Source of the DNA: CAYYGL01 sp964471235
Lineage (GTDB): Bacteria > Calditrichota > Calditrichia > RBG-13-44-9 > J075
NCBI GenBank assembly: GCA_964471235.1
Contig: CAYYGL010000064.1
Span: 1-23,740 of the forward strand
Direction of reading: 5' to 3'
DNA length: 23,740 nucleotides
Of this stretch, positions 1 to 8,043 are shown one piece after another (positions within the stretch are counted from its first letter, which is position 1; every line of letters begins with the position of its first letter). Under the pieces are notes generated by a model, which saw nothing but the letters and a program-made list of their open reading frames with translations, was not told where the DNA came from and searched no databases. Position numbers and translations under genes: made by a program.

Positions 1-2
1 GG

Positions 3-1577
3 GCGGCGCAGGCGCATCCGGACCCGGCTGAAAAAATTCGTCACTATATCGCTGCCAAACAATGGCACGATGCTGCCCGGGTGCTGGAAAGAGAGGGCAA
101 AACCCTACTGGCGCATGGTTATTTTCTGTTTTTGCAGCGCTGGCTCACCACCCTCCCCGATCCATTCCGGCAACGCCGCCCATATTTGCTGTACCTGCTG
201 GGCACAAGTGTTTTGCAATTAGGGGATTTTACAACCGCCGAACAATATCTTCAACAAGCGTTACAGGGCTTTCGCGCACAAGAAGATGAATCGGCTCAGG
301 GGCAGACCCTGCTCATGCTGGCTAATGCCGCGACCGCGCAACACGACTATCACAAAACGTTTTCCTATTTACAACAAGCCCTTGCCAGGCCGCTATCGCC
401 CCATCAGCAGGTTCAGGCGCATATTACCTCTGCCTGGATGCAGGTATATGCCGGAAATCTCAATCACGGAGCGCAGGATTCCTTATTGCCAGCCATGCGC
501 ATTGCCAGAGCGAGTTCCGATCCCGCTGCCCGAAATATACTTGGCCTTCAACTGCGGGCGCCTCTTCTATTCAGTGAGCTGGGGGTTGCCCCCTTTGAGC
601 AGTATTGCCGTGGCATTCTAAAACATTTTGGCGAAGCGACCACGCCTGCCACCATCGGTGCACTTTCCTTAATGAATATCATTTTGCTGATGAAAGGAAA
701 ATTAGAAGAGGCACGGAAGGTACACCAGCGCGCCCAAAAGATGAATCAAGTACTGGGACATTTTGTGTATATTACCATTGATCTGGACTTTAGCGAACTT
801 TGGGAGCATCTGTTCCGGGGAGATTTCCGACAATTTGAAAATTATTGGCACAAACGGCTTGCATTCTACGAGCAAACGGAGGGTCCGCGGCAATGGTTGG
901 TTTGTTTCCTGTTTTTACAAGGAATGCAGCTCTATCTGGATGATCGAATCGAACAGACCTGGCAAATACTGGAACAAATGAACCGGGAGCTTTTGCCCGA
1001 GGATTTGCCGGAAAATTATATGGTGACGGAAACCCTGAACGGTATGCTGTTCATCCACCGGAACCAGTGGGCCGAAGCCGAAGAAGTATTGCAGCGGGCG
1101 GTGGACCGTCTTGAGCAGGCGCCATACGGTCTCTTATTTGCCAATCCTTACCTGTGGTTGGCTCATCTGTATCAAAAAAGAGGCTGGGAACGCCAGGCTC
1201 GTACGGTGATGGAGGAGCTATTTTCCCACTATCGCATGAAGGAAATCGGAGGGATTCTGCTTCGTGAAGGGGCTATCGTAGAGCCGTTACTGGAGTTGGT
1301 GGAGAATCGTCCCGCGGCACGACGATTATTACGATTGTGGAGACGGTTTCATACACCTCGAGCGGTGCCCATCCCACAGTCGTTGGAGGTACTGACGCCC
1401 CGGGAAATGGAAGTGCTTCGCCTGCTTGCCCGGGGAGCCAGTAACCAGGAAATTGCCGAAACCCTGTTCATTACGGTACGCACGGTTAAAGCTCACGTTT
1501 CGCGTATATTGGCAAAGATGGGAGCCAAATCGCGCACGCATGCCGTTTCCAAAGCTCAACAATTGGATATCATTTAA
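3..1577 (+). CDS. MalT-like LuxR-family transcriptional regulator, 5' truncated
   Basis: The reading frame is open from base 3 through the left edge, so this is the C-terminal 524 residues of a longer gene. A GTG at 81 is internal and should not be taken as the start. The visible part begins at a helical segment typical of MalT-type regulators, with a WHDAARVLE motif and later WLTTLPDPFR, followed by TPR-like helical repeats over most of the length. The last 65 residues form a LuxR-type helix-turn-helix, with LTPREMEVLRLLARGASNQE and then a TVRTVKAHVSRILAKMG recognition region. In the family, an N-terminal NTPase (STAND/AAA) domain lies upstream of these repeats; it would be outside the window. 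The expected role is ligand- and ATP-dependent transcription activation. The ligand and targets cannot be read from the sequence. The cytochrome and hydrolase genes downstream on the same strand are possible targets, but that is only proximity. Confidence 0.9.
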   Translation, partial: AAQAHPDPAEKIRHYIAAKQWHDAARVLEREGKTLLAHGYFLFLQRWLTTLPDPFRQRRPYLLYLLGTSVLQLGDFTTAEQYLQQALQGFRAQEDESAQGQTLLMLANAATAQHDYHKTFSYLQQALARPLSPHQQVQAHITSAWMQVYAGNLNHGAQDSLLPAMRIARASSDPAARNILGLQLRAPLLFSELGVAPFEQYCRGILKHFGEATTPATIGALSLMNIILLMKGKLEEARKVHQRAQKMNQVLGHFVYITIDLDFSELWEHLFRGDFRQFENYWHKRLAFYEQTEGPRQWLVCFLFLQGMQLYLDDRIEQTWQILEQMNRELLPEDLPENYMVTETLNGMLFIHRNQWAEAEEVLQRAVDRLEQAPYGLLFANPYLWLAHLYQKRGWERQARTVMEELFSHYRMKEIGGILLREGAIVEPLLELVENRPAARRLLRLWRRFHTPRAVPIPQSLEVLTPREMEVLRLLARGASNQEIAETLFITVRTVKAHVSRILAKMGAKSRTHAVSKAQQLDII

Positions 1578-1636
1578 TCTCCCGCCATACACCTGCCCTA
1601 TTTGTTAACCCCCGCCATATTTAGAATTACTGATTT

Positions 1637-1824
1637 AATTATTTCCCGATTTTGTTTTTTTGGTATGTGATATGCTAAGCATTTGAACTCATCCCCCCAA
1701 CCCCCTTCTCTTGAAAAGAGAAGGGGGAGAAAAACTCTTTTTTAGAGAAAAGGGGTGCTGAAGAAGAGTTTTTGAAGCATTTTTTACAAGTTTCATACCA
1801 AGTTTTCTAAATCGGGAAGTAATT
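1637..1824. repeat. MITE-like palindromic element
   Basis: The 373-base gap 1578-1950 has no gene. Most of it is a nested palindrome. The outer arms 1637-1652 and 1809-1824 match at 15 of 16 positions. Inner arms pair at 1661-1667 with 1794-1800 (TGGTATG/CATACCA) and at 1672-1676 with 1776-1780 (ATGCT/AGCAT). The core holds a perfect 12-bp hairpin, 1701-1712 with 1716-1727 (CCCCCTTCTCTT, loop GAA), and another 10-bp inverted repeat, 1730-1739 with 1764-1773. There is no open frame. Size and terminal arms fit a MITE or a large folded repeat. I see no clear target-site duplication. The core hairpin might also terminate the upstream regulator, although no clean T-run follows it. Confidence 0.55.
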
Positions 1825-1850
1825 TTATCTGTGCCCCTTATTATCCATTT

Positions 1851-1878
1851 CCGACAAAAAATTGTACCAAAGTACAAT
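1851..1878 (+). promoter_or_regulatory. Candidate promoter of the cytochrome gene
   Basis: A -35-like CCGACA (1851-1856, 4 of 6 to consensus) lies 16 bases before a -10-like TACAAT (1873-1878, 5 of 6). Transcription would start near 1885, leaving about 65 bases of leader before the ATG at 1951. The -10 lies inside the dyad described separately. Confidence 0.4.
1861..1878. promoter_or_regulatory. Perfect dyad, candidate operator
   Basis: ATTGTAC (1861-1867) and GTACAAT (1872-1878) form a perfect 7-bp dyad with a 4-base centre (CAAA). It covers the candidate -10 and spacer, the classic position for a dimeric repressor. No T-run follows, so it is unlikely to be a terminator. The cognate regulator is not identifiable; LuxR-type sites vary, and the neighbouring MalT-like protein is only a possibility. 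Confidence 0.45.
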
Positions 1879-1950
1879 GCATAAGGAGGGCACATCGCGC
1901 TATTTTGAGATCGGTTTATACATTTAACCCAATAATATGGAGGGATTTAA

Positions 1951-2847
1951 ATGAAATCAAGGATGAAAAAAACATTGCAATGGACGGCTCTGGGGCTGGG
2001 CAGCCTTGCTGTCCTGGTTCTTGTTGCCATTGGCGGGATATATCTGATCAGCAACAGTCGTATGAATCAATCATTTGCCGTACCCCGGCACCCGGTTACC
2101 ATTCCATCGGATACGAGTGCCATTGCATACGGAGAACACCTCAGCCGTATTCGGGGTTGTACGGATTGTCATGGAGAGAATTTAGCGGGAAATTTGATGA
2201 TTGATGACCCGATGGTCGCCAGGCTGTACACCAGCAATCTTACCCCGGGAAAAGGGGGGATTGGCAGTACATACACCGATACAGACTGGGAAAGAGCCAT
2301 CCGGCATGGTGTTGGACCGGATGGTAAGCCGTTGATTTATATGCCTGCCCAGGAATTCTTTCACCTGAGTGATCAGGATTTGGGAGCATTGATTGCTTAC
2401 TTGAAATCGCTTCCCCCGGTGGATAATGAAATGCCATCCAGTACAATTGGGCTTGTGGGAAGAATCCTTTATGTTGCCGGAGAAATGCCCTTGATCCCGG
2501 CAGAACTGACTAACCACACCGCCAACCATCCTGCAAATCCCACACCGGGGGTAACGGTTGAATATGGCAAATATCTGGCGGTAGGGTGTATGGGATGCCA
2601 CGGGCAGGATTTTTCCGGCGGTCGCATTCCCGGCGCGCCGTCGGATTGGCCTCCGGCGGCCAACTTGACGCCCTCCGGAAATTTGAAGCATTGGAGCGAG
2701 AGTGACTTCATTCAGGCGGTTCGAACCGGAACCAAACCCAATGGCCAGACGTTCAGCCCATACATGCCCTATCAAATACTCAACGCCATGACCGATGAGG
2801 AATTGAAGGCGGTCTGGATGTTTTTAAAGTCCCTGCCGGCCAGATGA
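1951..2847 (+). CDS. Membrane-anchored dihaem cytochrome c
   Basis: This 298-residue protein has a basic N-terminus and one hydrophobic segment (about residues 10-33) that should anchor it in the inner membrane with the rest in the periplasm. There are two covalent haem c sites, C70-T-D-C73-H74 and C213-M-G-C216-H217. Methionines in IYMPAQ (M131) and PYMPYQ (M272) are likely distal ligands. The two halves resemble each other, fitting a tandem duplication of a class I cytochrome c domain, as in cytochrome subunits of periplasmic dehydrogenases. It should carry electrons between a periplasmic donor and the respiratory chain; the partner is not in the window. The start is supported by GGAGGG at 1939-1944, 6 bases before the ATG. 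A dyad-overlapped promoter lies upstream. The hydrolase gene follows after 148 bases, so co-transcription is possible. Confidence 0.88.
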   Translation: MKSRMKKTLQWTALGLGSLAVLVLVAIGGIYLISNSRMNQSFAVPRHPVTIPSDTSAIAYGEHLSRIRGCTDCHGENLAGNLMIDDPMVARLYTSNLTPGKGGIGSTYTDTDWERAIRHGVGPDGKPLIYMPAQEFFHLSDQDLGALIAYLKSLPPVDNEMPSSTIGLVGRILYVAGEMPLIPAELTNHTANHPANPTPGVTVEYGKYLAVGCMGCHGQDFSGGRIPGAPSDWPPAANLTPSGNLKHWSESDFIQAVRTGTKPNGQTFSPYMPYQILNAMTDEELKAVWMFLKSLPAR

Positions 2848-2995
2848 CCATTGGCATAGAAGAAACGGTGGCAGAACCGCAGAACGAAATCATGCTGTTG
2901 GGCTGCGGTTGGGAGGCCCTGTCACATTGGTAACAGGTCCCTGAAAGTGGCTTTCAATATCAAAAACGAAAATCATTTGCTTTCAAGGAGGTGTC

Positions 2996-3967
2996 ATGAA
3001 ATCCCAAAAAATAAAGCAGTATCGGTTGGCAGAAGACGCGCTTTTTCGCTCGTATGGATTGGAGCGAGAAGAACACTTCATTCAAATTGAGCGGTTGGGG
3101 ATTCAGGTGCGGGCACAGGTTGTTGGAAATGGCAATCCGTTATTATTGGTTCATGGAGGTCCCAATGCCGGCAGCACCTGGGCGGATCTGGCCTCAATGT
3201 TGCCCGATTACCAGTGTATTCTTTTGGATCGGCCCGGCTGCGGCTTAAGCGAGCCAATGAAAAGCACCCGTTGGTCAAAACAACTATTGACAGACCTGAT
3301 CGTTTCAACAACTGATAGCGTACTGGATTATTTTCAACATGACCATATCCCTGTCGTAGGAAGCTCATTTGGTGGGTATTGGGCTTTAAACTATACACTT
3401 CAGAGACCGGAACGGGTTGATCAATTAATTCTGGAAGGCTGTCCGGCCATGGTAGAAGGAATGGCGGTGCCGGCTTTTATGAAATCCATGACGGCACCCA
3501 TTTTGAGATGGTTGATCCCCAAGCTTCCCACTTCAAAATCATACTCCAAAAAGATTATGAAGGATATTGGGCACACATATTCCGTGGAGAATAATGTATT
3601 GTCGGAAATATTTATTGATTGGTATGTTAGTTTATCCAACAATACCGACACCATGAAGAATGAAGTGGCTGTACTGAGTAAAGTGCTTTCCGGCGGCAAA
3701 ATGCATCCGGAATACGTTTTGCCGGATAATGAGATTCAAAAAATAACCCAACCAACTTTGTGGCTATGGGGGGAGGATGATCCCTTTGGCGGCGTAGAAA
3801 TCGGTGAACGCATCCATTCCCAAATGAAAAACTCGCAATTTATCGGTTTTCAAAATAGTGGTCATTTGCCCTGGCTGGATAATCCGACAGAACATGCAGC
3901 CAGAATCAAAGAATTTATTATCTCGACAAGGAGTGTTCGGCTTCCCCGGAACCCCACCACCTCGTAA
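2996..3967 (+). CDS. Alpha/beta hydrolase
   Basis: This 323-residue alpha/beta-fold hydrolase has an oxyanion-hole HGG motif (residues 53-55) in LLVHGGPNAG. The nucleophile elbow is G-S-S-F-G with Ser124, the probable acid is Asp261 or Asp262 in WGEDDPFGG, and the catalytic His is His290 in SGHLPWLDNP. A cap region lies between about residues 150 and 225. Length and motif order match the general AB-hydrolase (esterase/haloalkane dehalogenase-like) family, but the substrate cannot be assigned. There is no signal peptide, so it is probably cytoplasmic. The start has a strong AAGGAGGT at 2985-2992, with only 3 bases before the ATG. It follows the cytochrome gene on the same strand. No clear terminator separates them; a weak CCTGT/ACAGG inverted repeat occurs near 2920-2937. 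Confidence 0.88.
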   Translation: MKSQKIKQYRLAEDALFRSYGLEREEHFIQIERLGIQVRAQVVGNGNPLLLVHGGPNAGSTWADLASMLPDYQCILLDRPGCGLSEPMKSTRWSKQLLTDLIVSTTDSVLDYFQHDHIPVVGSSFGGYWALNYTLQRPERVDQLILEGCPAMVEGMAVPAFMKSMTAPILRWLIPKLPTSKSYSKKIMKDIGHTYSVENNVLSEIFIDWYVSLSNNTDTMKNEVAVLSKVLSGGKMHPEYVLPDNEIQKITQPTLWLWGEDDPFGGVEIGERIHSQMKNSQFIGFQNSGHLPWLDNPTEHAARIKEFIISTRSVRLPRNPTTS

Positions 3968-4021
3968 TCCACGCCGTGTTTATTCCCGGTTCCTATCCCC
4001 GATAAAAATCCGGGTTATTCT

Positions 4022-4045
4022 GGTTGCGAAATGAGTTTCGCAACC
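4022..4045. repeat. REP-like perfect hairpin
   Basis: GGTTGCGAAA (4022-4031) and TTTCGCAACC (4036-4045) form a perfect 10-bp stem with a 4-base loop. It sits between the convergent hydrolase and mutS2 genes. No T-run follows on either strand, so it is not a typical intrinsic terminator. The GCGAAA/TTTCGC core recurs in a hairpin at 23555-23573, suggesting a dispersed palindromic family. Confidence 0.5.
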
Positions 4046-4116
4046 TTGTAACGTGCCATCACGCCGGGCGGGTTCGGTACGAGTGATAAACTCTATGTAT
4101 TTCCGGAATTCCAAGT

Positions 4117-6528
4117 TCATGCCTTAGTTTGTGAGCTGCCTTCCGTCCCAACCTTCAACCGCACTACCGTTACCCCGGTGTCGCCTTCTCCCCATTTGCC
4201 GAGGCGTTTGGAAAGCACCCGCTTGTCTCTGGATAGAAAATCGTTGATGCACTTCCGTAAAGCACCGCTGCCCTTGCCATGGACAATGCGCACTTCCTCC
4301 CAGCCGCTTTCGATTGCCGCCGAGAGATAGCGATCGGTTTCTTCGATCGCCTGTTCGCAATCCATGCCCCGCAGGTCTAACTCCGGTTTTACGCCGCCGG
4401 AAAAGTCATCCAGCGCCGCGCCGCTCAGCCGGTGCTCCACCCCGCCGGTTGGCGCCGGGGCGTTCATCTTGCGAATGCCCGCAACATCCAGGGTCATCTT
4501 CACATTGCCCACCAGCACCTGCACTTTTCCTTTTTCCGGTTTGGCGGAAAGAATCTCCCCGGTTTCGCCCAGCGACTCTATCCAGACCACATCACCCTGC
4601 CGCAACGCAGTATCCACCGGTGGTGTTTCCTTCCGGCTTGTCAGCAGGCTGTCCAGTTTTTCCTGCTCCTGTCGGATAACACTTTTGGCGGATTTGATTA
4701 CCGGGCGATCAGCGTTGCTCTCCCGGATTTCCCGCACCGTGCGTTCAATGAGCGCATTGGCGTCATTTAGAATTTTGCGGGCTTCCTCGGCTGCCTGACG
4801 CTGCAATTCCGCTTTGTGCCGCTTTAATTGCTCCGTTTGCCGCTGGTAGAGATTGCGCATCGCTTCCGCTTCGGAAAGCTTAATGCTCAGCGCCGCCTGC
4901 TTTTTTTCCAGTTCCTGCAAGCGTGCTTCCAGGATCAGAATCAATTCTTCCAGCTTATCCTTCTCGCTGCCCACCAACTCCTGGGCGGCGCGAATGCGCG
5001 GTTCCGGCAGCCCGTACCGCCGGGCAATGGCAAAGGCATAACTGCTGCCGGGGATGCCAATCCGCAGCCGGTAGGTGGGCTGGAGGGTCTCCAGGTCAAA
5101 TTCCATGGAGGCGTTTTCAATACCCGGGTGGGAGTGAGCAAAGGCTTTCAACTCCCCGTGGTGGGTGGTGGCGATGGTGAGGATGTTCCGCTGAGCCAAC
5201 TCGGTCAAAATTGCGATTGCCAGGGCGGAGCCTTCTTTGGGGTCGGTGCCGGCGCCGATTTCATCCAACAGCACCAGGCTTTGTTGGTCAGCGGCAGCGC
5301 AAATATCCCGCAGGCGGATAATGTGCGCCGAAAAGGTGCTCAGGTCCTGTTCCAGCGATTGCCGATCCCCGATGTCCACCAAAATTTGAGGAAACAGGGG
5401 GATTTCGCTGTCCGGATGCGCCGGGATAAGCAAGCCATATTGGGTCATCAGCAACAGCAGCCCGACGGTCTTTAACGCCACGGTTTTTCCCCCGGCGTTA
5501 GGACCGGTAATCACCAGCACGTGAAACGGTTCTCCCAGGTGCAGATTCAGGGGCGTCACGTTTTGATGACCGCTTTTTAGAATCAACAGGGGATGTCTTC
5601 CATCCCGGATGTTGAGATATGCCCGATTGATTAGTTTCGGTTTTGACGCCCGGAGTTGAAGGGCGAGGCGGGCTTTGGCATATATCACATCCAGCCGGGC
5701 GAGGTTATGGATGGCATAAAAGATATCCTCCCGCACCTGGCGGATTAACCCGGTTAAGAATCGTAATATTTTAATGATTTCGGTGCGCTCCTCAATCTTC
5801 AGATTTTGCACCTGGTTGCTGATTTGCAGAGTTTCCATGGGTTCCACGAAAACCGTTGCCCCGGTGGCGGAGGTGCCATGCACCACCCCGCTGACTTTGT
5901 TCACAAAAGACGGGAGGATGCCCAGCACCAGCCGGCCGTCGCGCAGGGTGACGATCTCATCCCGGGAAAACTCGGCATATCGTTTCTGAACCTCGGTGAG
6001 CACTTTCTTTTGCTGGGAAAGCAGGGTGCGGATTTTAATGCGAATCCGCCGCAGTTCCGGGCTGGCATTGTCAAATAGCTCGCCTCCGGCATCAACGGTT
6101 GCTTCAATCTCCTTGACAATTTGCCGGTGGTAATGCACCCCTTTGCCATATTCGTAAAGCAGGGGCGCCTCCTCCCGGTGTTCTTTAAAGAAGTGATTCG
6201 CCTCTCCCATCAACCGCAGCACATTTTTGAACTCCCATAACTCACCGGGGTCCAGGTAGGCATCTTCCGGTTGAATTTTGCTCAGGTACGGTTCAATATC
6301 GGTAAAGCCGGAAAGGGGGATGGCATTTCCGGCTTCCAGAAACCCCACCATTTCTTCCACTTCGGATAACCATCGTTCGACAATTTGCGGATCGGTTGAC
6401 GAGGAAAGGGCTTCCAGTGCCGTTTTCCCATAGGGGGTCACACTCAGGGTGGAAAGCGTTTCCAGCAGATGGGGAAATTCAAGTTGCTGAAGAGAGATGT
6501 TGTCTTGTTTTGGGGAATTCGTTTTCAC
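4117..6528 (-). CDS. mutS2: Endonuclease MutS2 (ribosome-rescue/recombination ATPase)
   Basis: This 803-residue protein has the full MutS2 layout: MutS-like core and clamp helices, ATPase with Walker A GPNAGGKT (342-349) and Walker B LVLLDEIGAGTDP (D422/E423), and a long coiled coil (about 520-600). A small beta domain follows (about 643-690), then a C-terminal Smr domain from about 717 with LDLRG and HGKGSGAL. It lacks the N-terminal mismatch-binding domain of MutS1, as expected. Family members act on branched DNA to limit recombination or, in Bacillus subtilis, on collided ribosomes. The start codon is GTG at 6528, 21 bases after the end of cvpA, with no strong Shine-Dalgarno. It is the last gene of the rpsU-yqeY-cvpA-mutS2 run, and the cvpA-mutS2 link is widespread in bacteria. 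Confidence 0.96.
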   Translation of the reverse strand: MKTNSPKQDNISLQQLEFPHLLETLSTLSVTPYGKTALEALSSSTDPQIVERWLSEVEEMVGFLEAGNAIPLSGFTDIEPYLSKIQPEDAYLDPGELWEFKNVLRLMGEANHFFKEHREEAPLLYEYGKGVHYHRQIVKEIEATVDAGGELFDNASPELRRIRIKIRTLLSQQKKVLTEVQKRYAEFSRDEIVTLRDGRLVLGILPSFVNKVSGVVHGTSATGATVFVEPMETLQISNQVQNLKIEERTEIIKILRFLTGLIRQVREDIFYAIHNLARLDVIYAKARLALQLRASKPKLINRAYLNIRDGRHPLLILKSGHQNVTPLNLHLGEPFHVLVITGPNAGGKTVALKTVGLLLLMTQYGLLIPAHPDSEIPLFPQILVDIGDRQSLEQDLSTFSAHIIRLRDICAAADQQSLVLLDEIGAGTDPKEGSALAIAILTELAQRNILTIATTHHGELKAFAHSHPGIENASMEFDLETLQPTYRLRIGIPGSSYAFAIARRYGLPEPRIRAAQELVGSEKDKLEELILILEARLQELEKKQAALSIKLSEAEAMRNLYQRQTEQLKRHKAELQRQAAEEARKILNDANALIERTVREIRESNADRPVIKSAKSVIRQEQEKLDSLLTSRKETPPVDTALRQGDVVWIESLGETGEILSAKPEKGKVQVLVGNVKMTLDVAGIRKMNAPAPTGGVEHRLSGAALDDFSGGVKPELDLRGMDCEQAIEETDRYLSAAIESGWEEVRIVHGKGSGALRKCINDFLSRDKRVLSKRLGKWGEGDTGVTVVRLKVGTEGSSQTKA

Positions 6529-6549
6529 AACAGGCAGGTCCGTTAAGGC

Positions 6550-7131
6550 TCAGATGGCATCTTTCACGTTATCTTTAATATCTTCCAATTTCTCCTGAAT
6601 AATTTCTCTGCCACCGTGCTGGAGGATGTCCCACACCTCATCGGGTAAATCTTCCGGGGAGCCGATCGCATCATACAGAAACGGGACAAATTTATAAATC
6701 GGTTTATACAATTTGCTCTGGTCTTTATAATTATCGACCCATTTTTGCCAGGGCAGAAACGCCAGGTACATAAAAATAACGCTGAGGATGATGGAGCCTT
6801 TCAATCCGGCGACAATGCCGCCCATTAGATTGTTGAGCCAACCGAGGAACATGTTTTCACTGAGAGATTTCAGCATGTGAGCCAACAGACGGGCAAGGAA
6901 ATAAAATCCGGTAAACAGGAGGGAAAAGCTAATCAGGTAAACAGCGATGTCCGGAAGGGAGGGTAAATAATCCCAGATCCAGTTGCTTAAGGCAGGAGCA
7001 CCCAGTACACCGGCAAGGATACCGCCCGATAATCCAACAAATCCCAACACTTCATGAAAAAATCCCTTGCGAATCCCATTGATAATGTACCCGGCTAAAA
7101 TTACTAAAATGATGATATCAAAATAGTGCAT
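6550..7131 (-). CDS. cvpA: CvpA family membrane protein
   Basis: This 193-residue protein has about four hydrophobic segments in the first 130 residues and a charged C-terminal tail. The opening (YFDIIILVILAGYIINGIRK then a GFFHEVLGF stretch) and the mid-protein GWLNNLMGGIVAGLKG stretch are typical of CvpA, linked to colicin V production and envelope function in Escherichia coli. The molecular role is not settled. Its ATG directly abuts the stop codon of yqeY with no intervening base, which implies translational coupling. mutS2 follows after 21 bases, a pairing conserved in many bacteria. Confidence 0.9.
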   Translation of the reverse strand: MHYFDIIILVILAGYIINGIRKGFFHEVLGFVGLSGGILAGVLGAPALSNWIWDYLPSLPDIAVYLISFSLLFTGFYFLARLLAHMLKSLSENMFLGWLNNLMGGIVAGLKGSIILSVIFMYLAFLPWQKWVDNYKDQSKLYKPIYKFVPFLYDAIGSPEDLPDEVWDILQHGGREIIQEKLEDIKDNVKDAI

Positions 7132-7581
7132 TTAAAGGGCGCTTAATTTTTCTCTTACAATCTGTTGAACCAATTTCCCGTCCGCTTTGCCTTTTACTTT
7201 GGGCATAATAGTGCCCATCACTTTCCCCATATCTTTGATGGAGGCGGCGTTCACCTCCTGGATGGTTTGTTCCACCAGGCGGGAAATTTCCGCTTCGCTC
7301 ATTTGTTCGGGGAGATAAGATTGGATGATGTTCAACTCCTGCTGTTCTTCCTCGGCGCGGTCATCCCGACCACCGGCACGAAATTGCTCGATGGATTCCT
7401 TCCGCTTCTTGGCAGCGCTCATCAATACCTGGAGCACCTCTTCATCGGTCAACTCTTTCCCAAGTTCAATCTGCTTGTTTTTTATCTGTGCCCGTAACCC
7501 GCGGATAGTTTCCAGTCGAACCTTATCCCCGGATTTCATCGCCAGCTTCATATCTTCCATAAGTTTTTCCTGCAGGCTCAT
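7132..7581 (-). CDS. yqeY: GatB/YqeY domain protein
   Basis: This 149-residue protein has the usual length and sequence of stand-alone YqeY. It begins LQEKLMEDMKLAMKSGDKVR, and later motifs include SYLPEQMSEAEI and GKVMGTIMPKVKGKADGKLV. The domain matches the tRNA-binding tail domain of the GatB amidotransferase subunit, so a role in tRNA-dependent amidation or a related tRNA interaction is inferred; it is not proven for the family. An AGGAT site precedes the ATG by about 10 bases. It lies 51 bases after rpsU and directly abuts cvpA, which suggests one transcript. Confidence 0.93.
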   Translation of the reverse strand: MSLQEKLMEDMKLAMKSGDKVRLETIRGLRAQIKNKQIELGKELTDEEVLQVLMSAAKKRKESIEQFRAGGRDDRAEEEQQELNIIQSYLPEQMSEAEISRLVEQTIQEVNAASIKDMGKVMGTIMPKVKGKADGKLVQQIVREKLSAL

Positions 7582-7632
7582 AACAATTCATCCTTTCCCA
7601 AACAGCAGCGGGTAAATAAAGAGTTGGTTCAA

Positions 7633-7827
7633 CTAACGATATTCTGCCATTAATTTACGCATTTTGCGACGAGCCGCATTCAAACGCCGTTTCCGCCGTT
7701 CGCTCGGCTTTTCGTAATGTTGATGTTTTTTAATCTCTGCCATCAATCCCGATTTCTCACAGGCTTTGGTAAAGCGTTTCAATGCTTTCTCAAACGATTC
7801 GTTGTCGCGTACTTTTACATTGATCAT
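7633..7827 (-). CDS. rpsU: 30S ribosomal protein S21
   Basis: This 64-residue basic protein has the complete S21 signature: INVKVRDNESFEKALKRFTK, then a KPSERRKRR motif and an Arg/Lys-rich C-terminal helix. S21 joins the small subunit late, near the anti-Shine-Dalgarno end of 16S rRNA, and helps initiation. The start has AGGAG at about 7843-7847 on the minus strand. It is the first gene of the rpsU-yqeY-cvpA-mutS2 series. I could not find a convincing promoter in the 216 bases upstream, which carry a palindromic repeat. Confidence 0.97.
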   Translation of the reverse strand: MINVKVRDNESFEKALKRFTKACEKSGLMAEIKKHQHYEKPSERRKRRLNAARRKMRKLMAEYR

Positions 7828-7929
7828 AAAAAATACGACTCCTTTCTTGTTTTGGGTTTTACGGTTTCTATCACTGCTAAGTTATGGCACTTAACTAAAA
7901 CGTTTTGTTAACGATGCAGGTCGTATATC

Positions 7930-7984
7930 GGCTATTGGCGAAAAAACGCTGCTAACAGCCAATAGCCAACTACTAACAGCGAAT
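7930..7984. repeat. Palindrome with a repeated CTAACAGC motif
   Basis: GGCTATTGGC (7930-7939) and GCCAATAGCC (7958-7967) form a perfect 10-bp inverted repeat with an 18-base loop. CTAACAGCCAAT (7953-7964) recurs as CTAACAGCGAAT (7973-7984). Related strings occur at 13924-13939 and around 10624. This looks like a degenerate dispersed repeat between the TPR gene and rpsU. Confidence 0.45.
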
Positions 7985-8019
7985 AAATACCCGGTTTTTA
8001 AACACCTCCTGCCAGGGGA

Positions 8020-8042
8020 AAAAGAGCACGTTGCGCCCTTTT
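8020..8042 (-). terminator. Intrinsic terminator of the TPR gene
   Basis: Read on the minus strand, a 10-bp stem (AAAAGGGCGC with GTGCTCTTTT, two G-U pairs) has an AAC loop and ends in a run of five T residues. It begins 2 bases after the TGA of the TPR gene. Confidence 0.55.
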
Positions 8043-8043
8043 C

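Noticed and set aside
1877..1927. 16-codon leader peptide before the cytochrome gene
   Set aside because: No Shine-Dalgarno precedes its ATG and it has no attenuation-like codon run; too little to support.
4828..5475. 215-codon plus-strand open frame opposite mutS2
   Set aside because: It lies wholly within the confident mutS2 coding region and its translation shows no family features.
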